Of a DNA stretch of 6,820 bases, positions 1 through 5,449 are shown in pieces (within the stretch, counting starts at the first letter, position 1; every line of letters starts with the position of its first letter). Origin of the DNA: Propionibacteriaceae bacterium (GTDB taxonomy: Bacteria > Actinomycetota > Actinomycetes > Propionibacteriales > Propionibacteriaceae); assembly GCA_030538175.1 (NCBI GenBank), contig JAUNUL010000066.1:1-6820 (forward strand), in the 5' to 3' direction. The translations under genes and the position numbers were made by a program. The notes below the pieces were generated by a model. The model saw only the letters and a program-made list of their open reading frames with translations, did no database searches and was not told the DNA's origin.

Positions 1-783
1 GGTGTGGTGCCAGGCGCCGGTGAGCACGACGCTGCCGCGATGGACGATGTCGGCCCCGAGCCCGCGCAGGTTCACGGCGACCCGGGCGACTGCTGAGGCC
101 TCTTTCACGTCGGCGCCGAGGGATTGCAGATGGCGTACGCCGACCTCCCGGCCGTCGACCCACACCTTGTCCCCCACCCGCAGCGATCCGGACTCGAGCG
201 TGCCAGTGACGACGGTTCCCGACCCGCGCATCGTGAACGACCGATCGACCCACAGCCGCGAACGCCCGGCGGGATCCGGCACGGGCAGCTCGGCCAGCAG
301 CGCGTCGAGCGCCGCTTTGAGGTCATCGAGGCCGGCTCCGGTGACCGCCGACACGGCGAGCGCGGGGCATCCCTCCAGGGACGTCCCCGCCAGCCGTTCG
401 CGGGCCCGGGCCAAGGTCGGTTCGGGATCAGCGAGGTCACTGCGGGTGATGACGAGCAGTCCTCGGCGGACACCGAGGGCGTTGATCGCGGCCAGATGCT
501 CGGTGGACTGGGCACGCCAGCCCTCGTCGGCGGCGACGACGAAGAGCACCGCCGGCGCGGGCCCGAGGCCGGCGAGCATGTTGGCGATGAACCGCTGGTG
601 TCCGGGCACGTCGACGAACGCGACGGTCTCCCCCGACGGCAGTCGCGTGTGCGCGAAGCCGAGGTCGATCGTCAGCCCGCGGGCATGTTCCTCGGCCCAG
701 CGGTCCGGGTCGGTCCCGGTCAGCGCCCGAACCAGCGTGGACTTGCCGTGGTCGACGTGACCCGCTGTGGCAACGACTCTCAT
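1..783 (-). CDS. selB: Selenocysteine-specific elongation factor SelB, N-terminal part (runs off left edge)
   Basis: SelB is the EF-Tu-like GTPase that carries Sec-tRNA-Sec to the ribosome at UGA codons marked by a SECIS hairpin. The frame is open from ATG 783 to base 1, giving 261 codons and no stop. Visible motifs are the G1 P-loop GHVDHGKST (residues 8-16), the switch I/G2 segment RGLTIDLGF (35-43), the G3 motif DVPGH (58-62) and a G4-position TRSD (113-116). G4 is NKxD in EF-Tu and TKxD in E. coli SelB, so this one has Arg for Lys. The beta-barrel domain II begins near residue 175 (RLWVDRSFTMRGSGTVVTG). Missing to the left are domain III and the C-terminal winged-helix domains that bind SECIS RNA. 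AGGAGGT lies 6 nt before the ATG, inside the end of selA, and the ATG overlaps the selA stop as ATGA, so translational coupling is likely. Confidence 0.97.
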   Translation of the reverse strand, partial: MRVVATAGHVDHGKSTLVRALTGTDPDRWAEEHARGLTIDLGFAHTRLPSGETVAFVDVPGHQRFIANMLAGLGPAPAVLFVVAADEGWRAQSTEHLAAINALGVRRGLLVITRSDLADPEPTLARARERLAGTSLEGCPALAVSAVTGAGLDDLKAALDALLAELPVPDPAGRSRLWVDRSFTMRGSGTVVTGTLESGSLRVGDKVWVDGREVGVRHLQSLGADVKEASAVARVAVNLRGLGADIVHRGSVVLTGAWHHT

Positions 784-2084
784 CCGCGCACCTCCTGCCA
801 GGCCCGCGCGATCGCCTGCAGGAGATCCGACTCAGCGTCGGCTGGGATGCAGCGTGGGTCGACCAGGCAGCGCCCCTTATCGGTCCGCGCGAGCACCGCC
901 GGGGTGCCGGCCCGCAGCTTCGGCGCCAAGGCTTCGGGGAGCGCGAGGGCGAAGCCCGGCAGGGGTACGCCCGGCGCCCCGCCCCCGCCCACATGGCCGA
1001 TGTGGTCCACCACCGTGACGGGCACGGGCGAGATCGCGCCGAGTGCCTCGGCGAGCCGATCGCAGCGCTCCCGCAGCACGTCCGCCGAGGCATGTCGATA
1101 GGCGGTGACCGGAGGCACGGGGCCGCTCACAGTGGCGTGCAGGGCAGCGAGCGTGAGCTTGTCGACGCGCAGCGCGCGGGCCAGCGGGTGCCGGCGGAGT
1201 CGGTGCACCAGATCGGCTCGGCCGAGCAGCAACCCCGCCTGCGGGCCGCCGAGCAGCTTGTCCCCGGAGGCGATGACCAGGTCGGCCCCGTCGCCGAGCG
1301 CGGTCGTGGCGTCCGGTTCATCGGGCAGTGCCGGGTCAGCGACAAGCAGACCGGAGCCAAGGTCGGCGATCACCGGCACGCCGAGCTCAGCCAACTCCGA
1401 GACCGAGACCGCGGCGGTGAAACCGGAGACGTGAAAATTGCTGGGATGGACCTTGAGGATGCAGCCGGTCTCCGGACCGATGGCCGCGACATAGTCGGCC
1501 AGGTGGGTGCGGTTGGTTGTGCCGACCTCACGCAGCCGGGCCCCGGTGGATTCGATGAGTTCGTGCAGCCGGAAGCCGTCACCGATCTCGACCATCTCGC
1601 CACGGGAGACGATGACTTCCTTGCCGGCCGCGAGCGCGGTCGTCGCCAACACCAGCGCCGCCGCACCGTTGTTGACGACCAGCACGTCCTCGGCAGCCGG
1701 GCAGGCCGTCCGAAGCGCCGCCAGCGTCTCGGCTCCGCGCCGGGACCTGGTGCCGGTCTCGAGATCGAGTTCGACATCCGTGTACGCCGCGGCCGCGACC
1801 AGCGCCTCAATCGCGGCCGGCGACAACGGCGCCCGCCCCAGGTTGGTGTGGACGACGATGCCGGTCGCGTTGAGGACCGGACCCAGGGGCGACGGGCCGC
1901 GGAGCAGGGACTCAGCGTACTCACCGACGGACTCGACGGGCAGCTCACCGGAACGGGCCGCGGCTTGGGCCGATCGCACTGCCGCACGGACGGCCTCGTG
2001 ACCCAGCCGTTGGGCAGCCGTCTGCAGCGCGGGCCGGGCCAGCAGCACATCCGTGCGGGGAATGGATCGCCGCGGGTCGGTCAC
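780..2084 (-). CDS. selA: L-seryl-tRNA(Sec) selenium transferase (selenocysteine synthase)
   Basis: SelA is a cytosolic PLP enzyme that converts Ser-tRNA-Sec to Sec-tRNA-Sec using selenophosphate from SelD. The protein has 434 residues, slightly shorter than the roughly 460 of E. coli SelA. The PLP lysine is Lys276 in SGDKLLGGPQAG (273-284), a family hallmark. Other typical segments are LNATGIVVHTNLGRAPL (71-87), VNNGAAAL (137-144), SRGEMVEIGDGFRL (160-173), VGTTNRTH (187-194), KVHPSNFHVSGF (211-222) and ADLGSGLL (240-247). The N-terminal helical part (about 1-65) resembles the domain that binds tRNA-Sec in the SelA decamer. The start is GTG at 2084, chosen because a GAGGAGGG ribosome site sits just upstream and no other start lies nearby. 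selC is 45 nt upstream on the same strand, and selB begins within the selA stop codon (ATGA). Confidence 0.98.
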   Translation of the reverse strand: MTDPRRSIPRTDVLLARPALQTAAQRLGHEAVRAAVRSAQAAARSGELPVESVGEYAESLLRGPSPLGPVLNATGIVVHTNLGRAPLSPAAIEALVAAAAYTDVELDLETGTRSRRGAETLAALRTACPAAEDVLVVNNGAAALVLATTALAAGKEVIVSRGEMVEIGDGFRLHELIESTGARLREVGTTNRTHLADYVAAIGPETGCILKVHPSNFHVSGFTAAVSVSELAELGVPVIADLGSGLLVADPALPDEPDATTALGDGADLVIASGDKLLGGPQAGLLLGRADLVHRLRRHPLARALRVDKLTLAALHATVSGPVPPVTAYRHASADVLRERCDRLAEALGAISPVPVTVVDHIGHVGGGGAPGVPLPGFALALPEALAPKLRAGTPAVLARTDKGRCLVDPRCIPADAESDLLQAIARAWQEVRG

Positions 2085-2087
2085 GCA

Positions 2088-2095
2088 CCCTCCTC
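2088..2095 (-). promoter_or_regulatory. Ribosome binding site fixing the GTG start of selA
   Basis: On the minus strand GAGGAGGG lies directly before the GTG at 2084. The AGGAGG core ends 4 nt before the start, which is short but usable. It supports the GTG start, since no ATG is available nearby in this frame. I see no TANNNT box in the 45 nt between selC and selA, so this site may be used on a transcript that begins upstream of selC. Confidence 0.7.
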
Positions 2096-2129
2096 AACGA
2101 AACCAGCCTGAAGGAGGCCAGAAGACTGT

Positions 2130-2225
2130 TGGCGGAGGCGGACGGGAATCGAACCCGCCAGACCGAGGTGCTCGGTCTCACCAGTTTTGAAGACTGGGGG
2201 GCCCACCAGGAACCCATACGCCTCC
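2130..2225 (-). tRNA. selC: tRNA-Sec (anticodon UCA), with encoded CCA
   Basis: This is the selenocysteine tRNA, charged with serine and then converted by SelA. It is 96 nt including a genomically encoded 3' CCA (2130-2132). The anticodon UCA (2190-2188) lies in loop CTTCAAA, closed by the 5-bp stem CCAGT/ACTGG. The D stem is 6 bp (GGGTTC/GGGCCC with two G-U pairs), a mark of tRNA-Sec. The long variable arm has a perfect 8-bp stem (AGACCGAG/CTCGGTCT, loop CAC). The T loop is TTCGATT. The acceptor stem starts GGAGGCG paired to CGCCTCC, with discriminator G. The expected eighth acceptor pair is T2218 against C2141, a mismatch, and C2141 can instead pair with G2159 to lengthen the T stem to 6 bp. 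The gene is divergent from selD and 45 nt upstream of selA on the same strand. Confidence 0.97.
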
Positions 2226-2236
2226 TCGCGCAGGAC

Positions 2237-2242
2237 ACCCTA
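2237..2242 (-). promoter_or_regulatory. Candidate -10 box of selC (possibly of selC-selA-selB)
   Basis: TAGGGT on the minus strand fits the actinobacterial TANNNT -10 consensus. It ends 11 nt before the first base of tRNA-Sec, so transcription would start about 4-5 nt upstream of the mature 5' end. No convincing -35 hexamer is visible at the usual distance, where the sequence is GC-rich. With no clear terminator or second promoter before selA, the same promoter may drive selA and selB. The call rests on motif and spacing only. Confidence 0.5.
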
Positions 2243-2254
2243 GCCGCATCCGGA

Positions 2255-2269
2255 AGGAGGGGCGCTCCT
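2255..2269. repeat. Small inverted repeat in the shared selC/selD promoter region
   Basis: AGGAG (2255-2259) and CTCCT (2265-2269) are perfect inverted arms around the 5-base spacer GGGCG. The element lies between the two divergent -10 boxes and touches the selD -10 box. The AAGGAGG inside it resembles a ribosome site, but it is about 21 nt from the selD ATG and upstream of the selD -10, so it is unlikely to serve as one. It could be a protein-binding site or a chance palindrome. Confidence 0.3.
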
Positions 2270-2274
2270 AGGCT
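2269..2274 (+). promoter_or_regulatory. Candidate -10 box of selD, leaderless start
   Basis: TAGGCT matches the actinobacterial TANNNT -10 consensus. It is separated from the selD ATG by exactly 7 nt (GGCCGGC, 2275-2281), so the predicted first transcribed base is the A of the ATG. That is the geometry of leaderless mRNAs, which are common in actinobacteria. A leaderless start would explain why no ribosome site lies at normal distance from the ATG. No clear -35 box is visible. Confidence 0.55.
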
Positions 2275-2281
2275 GGCCGGC

Positions 2282-3265
2282 ATGGAAACGAAGCGGTTGA
2301 CCGGTTATGCCCATGGCGGCGGATGTGCGTGCAAGATCCCCCCGGGTGAGCTCGAGCAGATGGTGTCCGGACTGGTGGGGGTGCCGTCGGACGATCTCAT
2401 CGTCGGTCTGGACGACGGTGACGACGCGTGTGCGGTCGTCTTCGGCGACAACGGTGAGGTCGCCATCTCGACGACGGACTTCTTCACCCCTGTGGTCGAT
2501 GACCCGTTCGACTGGGGTCGGATCGCCGCGGCCAATGCGTTGAGTGATGTGTACGCCATGGGTGGCACCCCGCTGATGGCGATCAACATCCTCGGCTGGC
2601 CGCGGGGTGTGCTGCCGATCGAGCTCGCCACCGAGGTCCTGCGCGGTGGGCTGGAGGTCTGTCGATCGGCCGGTATCCCGCTCGCCGGCGGTCACTCGAT
2701 CGACAACCCCGAACCGATCTATGGCCTGGCCGTCACCGGCCGAGGACACCGGGACCGACTGCTGCGCAACGACGCCGCCACCCCCGGGACGCCGTTGAGC
2801 CTGACCAAGCCGATCGGGGTTGGCGTGCTGAACAACCGGCACAAGACCACCGGTGATGTCTTCCCGCACGCCATCGAGTCGATGGTGCGCCTGAACGCGG
2901 ATGCTGCTGCGGCCTGTCTGGCTGCGGGGGTGAAGGCCGCCACCGATGTCACCGGGTTCGGACTGTTGGGGCACCTGTACAAGATGTGCCGCGCTTCGGC
3001 GGTCTCCGCGGTGCTCGACCATGCGGCCGTGCCGGTGCTGGAGGGCGCACGCGAATCGATGGCTGCTGGCTTCATCCCCGGCGGCAGCCGTCGCAACCTT
3101 GATTGGGTCCATCCGCACGTGGAGGCGAACCTCAGTGAGGAGGAGATGATTCTGCTCGCAGACGCCCAGACCTCTGGTGGGTTGTTGGTCGCCGGGGAGA
3201 TCCCCGGTGGCACCGTGATCGGCGAGATCGTCGAAAAGACCTCGCCGGTGATCACGGTGCGCTGA
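2282..3265 (+). CDS. selD: Selenide, water dikinase (selenophosphate synthetase)
   Basis: SelD makes selenophosphate from selenide and ATP, the selenium donor for SelA. The protein has 327 residues, against about 347 in E. coli. The N-terminal active-site loop is HGGGCACKIPP (residues 11-21), with Cys15, Cys17 and Lys18 at the places of E. coli Cys17, Cys19 and Lys20. Codon 15 is TGT, so this is a Cys-type enzyme and not itself a selenoprotein. Asp-rich metal/ATP segments follow: GLDDGDDACAV, STTDFFTPVVDDP and NALSDVYAMGG. Later family motifs are LAGGHSIDNPEPIYGLAVTG, TDVTGFGLLGHLYKM and DAQTSGGLL. ATG 2282 is preferred because the family begins here and a -10 box lies 7 nt upstream. The frame stays open upstream to 2129, but that stretch is antisense to tRNA-Sec. 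It is divergent from selC-selA-selB and convergent with the formate dehydrogenase operon, 15 nt between stops. Confidence 0.98.
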   Translation: METKRLTGYAHGGGCACKIPPGELEQMVSGLVGVPSDDLIVGLDDGDDACAVVFGDNGEVAISTTDFFTPVVDDPFDWGRIAAANALSDVYAMGGTPLMAINILGWPRGVLPIELATEVLRGGLEVCRSAGIPLAGGHSIDNPEPIYGLAVTGRGHRDRLLRNDAATPGTPLSLTKPIGVGVLNNRHKTTGDVFPHAIESMVRLNADAAAACLAAGVKAATDVTGFGLLGHLYKMCRASAVSAVLDHAAVPVLEGARESMAAGFIPGGSRRNLDWVHPHVEANLSEEEMILLADAQTSGGLLVAGEIPGGTVIGEIVEKTSPVITVR

Positions 3266-3272
3266 CCGCGAG
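3241..3272 (+). terminator. Possible hairpin terminator at the end of selD
   Basis: CTCGCCGGT (3241-3249) can pair with ACCGCGAG (3265-3272), giving about 8 bp with one bulged C and a 15-nt loop. It spans the selD stop codon. No T tract follows, so this would have to be a U-less terminator. The GC-rich background makes chance hairpins common, and the evidence is weak. Confidence 0.22.
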
Positions 3273-3280
3273 CTCCTGAA

Positions 3281-4378
3281 TCAGGTGGGCCATTCCTCAC
3301 CAGGCTGAGTGATCCCACGACCGGCAGCCGCCGCCTTGGCAGCACGTGCACGCTGCGGCTTGATCGTGTACTTGGGATCCTCGGCCGACTTCATGCCTGC
3401 CTCGAACACCCCGAAGCGGGTGGTCGCGGAGCCGCCCAACAGGGCCAGACCGGAGAGGGCTGCACCCACGCGGCTCTTGCCGAGCAACGCGGCACCCAGG
3501 CCACCGGCGACCGTAAGGATCTTGGACGCCAGGTGATAAGTCTTGGCGGGTTCCTCGTGATAGGGCTCTGCGAGCTCACCGAGGCGCTTGGTCATGATCT
3601 CGCCGGCAATCAGTTCAGCAGCCGCACCGATGACCGCGAGGGTCCGAGCGGGTGCGGTCTCCGACGGCGGAGTGGTGATCATGGCCAGGCCCGAACCCGC
3701 GGCGATGCCGGAGCTGACGAAGATGAACGGCAACTCCCGATAGGCCTCGTGCCAGGTCGGCAACGCGGTGTCGGACAGGAGCACGCCCGTGTACGCAGCC
3801 AACGGCGGCGCGAAGAACGCCGACCCGGCCGCGGCCACTCCGTCGACGAACTCGACGAAGTGGTGACCGATGCCGCCATCCTTGGGCAGCCACTTGCGGA
3901 TGACCTCGAGGCCGACACCGACACCGGTGAACGCGCCGAACCCGGCGAGGATCCACGAGCCCACGGACATCGGCGAGGTCACCTTGACCGTGCGCATCAT
4001 GTTCAACGCCCGCTCGGGACGACCAAGGTCATGGGCCAACGCAGCGCCACCCGCGGCGGTCGCGATGATCGCGGCCCAGCGGCCACGCGTGCGCAGCTTC
4101 TCAAGCCCGATGAAGTGACCGCCCGCGGACACGAGGCCGGACCCCGCGGCGAGACCGCCGAGGAAGAGATAGGCCGGGATCGGCCACTCCCACGGCGGCG
4201 CCTTGATGACGGGCTGGCCGTAATAGCTGCGGAACTCGGCCTCCGGAACCGTCGCGTTCGGGTCACCGCCCCCACGCTTCTTGCGCCGCTCGCCGGGCAA
4301 CCGCGGGGGTGCCGGCGGACGGTCGGAATCGAGCGGCCGGGTCGCACTGGTTTGGGTGCTGGGGCCGGGAGCGGTCAT
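3281..4378 (-). CDS. nrfD: NrfD-type membrane subunit of formate dehydrogenase
   Basis: This is an integral membrane protein of the NrfD/PsrC family, the quinone-interacting anchor of many molybdopterin oxidoreductases. It has 365 residues. A polar, Pro/Arg/Lys-rich N-terminal tail (1-45) leads to the segment FRSYYGQPVIKAPPWEW (49-65). About eight hydrophobic segments follow, near residues 66-90, 101-116, 138-160, 176-200, 213-235, 243-262, 285-300 and 303-318, with a basic C-terminal tail. DLGRPERALNMMR (117-129) is a typical NrfD-family loop motif. The start is ATG 4378: AGGAGG lies 5 nt upstream and the ATG overlaps the fdhB stop as ATGA, implying coupled translation. The family carries no heme, so electrons from FdhB would pass directly to menaquinone. 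That role is inferred from the family and operon; quinone type and proton coupling cannot be read here. Confidence 0.92.
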   Translation of the reverse strand: MTAPGPSTQTSATRPLDSDRPPAPPRLPGERRKKRGGGDPNATVPEAEFRSYYGQPVIKAPPWEWPIPAYLFLGGLAAGSGLVSAGGHFIGLEKLRTRGRWAAIIATAAGGAALAHDLGRPERALNMMRTVKVTSPMSVGSWILAGFGAFTGVGVGLEVIRKWLPKDGGIGHHFVEFVDGVAAAGSAFFAPPLAAYTGVLLSDTALPTWHEAYRELPFIFVSSGIAAGSGLAMITTPPSETAPARTLAVIGAAAELIAGEIMTKRLGELAEPYHEEPAKTYHLASKILTVAGGLGAALLGKSRVGAALSGLALLGGSATTRFGVFEAGMKSAEDPKYTIKPQRARAAKAAAAGRGITQPGEEWPT

Positions 4379-5448
4379 GAACTCCTCCTGCCGAAGATGC
4401 CGTGCCCGGCGAAGACCGTGACGACGACACCCATGAGTGCGGTCCCGGCCAGCCCGGCCATCGTGAACATGCGGCCGACCTTGGCGGTCGGCACGATCGG
4501 ATCCGGTGGCAGACCATAGGCCTCCGGCTCATCCATGAGCAGGAACACCGAGCCGGTCCCGCCGACGCCGTCGTTGGGGTTGGCGCCATAGAGGCGGGCC
4601 TCGGTCTGGCCCTGGCTGTGCAGCTGGGCCAGGCGTTCGCGGGCCAGCCGCACCATCTCGTCGTGGTCACCGAACTTGATGCTGGTGGTCGGACAGGTCT
4701 GGGCGCAGGCCGGGACCTCGCCGTGGCTGATCCGGTCATAGCAGAGCGTGCACTTCTGCGCGTTGCCTGCGTTGACCGGCTTCGCCTTGCTGCCGTCGGC
4801 GAGTTCCACCAGGCCGTTCGAGCGTCGTTCGATGACCCCGAAGGGGCAGGCACTCACGCAATAGCCGCAGCCATTGCACACGTCGGCCTGGACCACGACG
4901 CTGCCGTATTCAGTGCGGAAGAGCGCACCGGTCGGGCAGACATCGAGGCAGCCGGCGTGGGTGCAGTGCTTGCACACGTCCGAACTCATCAGCCATCGCA
5001 CGTGCGGCAGATCGTCGGTCGCGGTGGCCGTCGCGACCCCGCCCCCGCTCAGCCCTGCAGACCCATTCGACCCAGCGGAACCGTTCGACCCGGCCGTCTC
5101 AGAGCGTACGCTCGGCATGCCCAGGTTGACCGCCCCGCTCTGCCGGGCCCGGGCCAACTGCTCGGGACCCTGCTCGATGAACGCCACGTGTCGCCACGTG
5201 TCGGCACCGAGCGCGGAGGAGTTGTCATAGGAGTTGCCGGTCAGCGCCTTGACGCCACCGTGTCCCTGACCTTCCTTGGCCGTCCGGGTCGGCACCCGGT
5301 TCCACTCCTTGCACGCGACCTCACAGGCCTTGCAGCCGATGCAGATCGACGTGTCAGTGAAGAACCCCTTGCGCTTCGGGTGGTCCTCCCACGCGGCATC
5401 GCGGGTCGGGTTCGTCGGACCGGAAAGCTGGTTGTGCCAGAAGCCCAT
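4375..5448 (-). CDS. fdhB: Formate dehydrogenase iron-sulfur (beta) subunit
   Basis: FdhB (FdnH-like) carries electrons from the catalytic subunit to the membrane subunit. It has 357 residues. Sixteen cysteines form four ferredoxin-type [4Fe-4S] sets: 36/39/42/46, 159/162/167/171, 191/194/197/201 and 233/236/248/252. In such proteins the cysteine groups commonly share ligands between paired clusters. Residues 324-349 form one hydrophobic helix near the C-terminus, as in FdnH, followed by an RR-containing tail, so the protein is probably membrane-anchored. Between the first and second cysteine groups is a long insert (about 93-147) that includes a Gly/Ser/Asn repeat linker. The start is ATG 5448, 1 nt after the fdhA stop, with AGGAGG 6 nt upstream. 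The frame stays open further upstream but there it overlaps fdhA. There is no N-terminal signal peptide; export, if any, would be with a Tat-carrying FdhA. Confidence 0.96.
   Translation of the reverse strand: MGFWHNQLSGPTNPTRDAAWEDHPKRKGFFTDTSICIGCKACEVACKEWNRVPTRTAKEGQGHGGVKALTGNSYDNSSALGADTWRHVAFIEQGPEQLARARQSGAVNLGMPSVRSETAGSNGSAGSNGSAGLSGGGVATATATDDLPHVRWLMSSDVCKHCTHAGCLDVCPTGALFRTEYGSVVVQADVCNGCGYCVSACPFGVIERRSNGLVELADGSKAKPVNAGNAQKCTLCYDRISHGEVPACAQTCPTTSIKFGDHDEMVRLARERLAQLHSQGQTEARLYGANPNDGVGGTGSVFLLMDEPEAYGLPPDPIVPTAKVGRMFTMAGLAGTALMGVVVTVFAGHGIFGRRSS
5053..5094 (-). repeat. AGSNGS tandem repeat in the FdhB insert
   Basis: Residues 119-132 of FdhB read AGSNGS twice and then AG, a period of 18 bp, followed by LSGGG. 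The two units use different synonymous codons (for example AAC/AAT and TCC/TCT), so the repeat is not a fresh duplication, or it is held by selection on the peptide. It looks like a flexible linker between the first cluster region and the rest of the protein. Confidence 0.85.
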
Positions 5449-5449
5449 C

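Noticed and set aside
2..1101. Long plus-strand open frames (2-760, 124-1101) across the selB/selA region
   Set aside because: They are antisense to selB and selA, which show full family motifs. Arg/Pro/Ser-rich translations without motifs are typical of GC-rich antisense frames.
993..2111. Plus-strand open frame of 372 codons opposite selA
   Set aside because: It lies entirely opposite selA, has low-complexity composition, no recognisable domain and no convincing ribosome site.
2104..2120. Possible hairpin GCCT-GAAGG-AGGC between selC and selA as a tRNA terminator
   Set aside because: Only a 4-bp stem and no T tract, so it is unlikely to stop transcription.
3284..3301. Hairpin GGTGGG-CCATTC-CTCACC at the end of nrfD as a bidirectional terminator
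   Set aside because: Six pairs with one G-U, inside coding sequence, and no T tract on either strand. It is too weak to call.
5182..5201. Perfect 10-bp tandem duplication CGCCACGTGT in fdhB
   Set aside because: It encodes the FdhB segment TWRHVA, which looks like ordinary protein sequence, and 10 bp is not a multiple of three, so it is probably coincidence.
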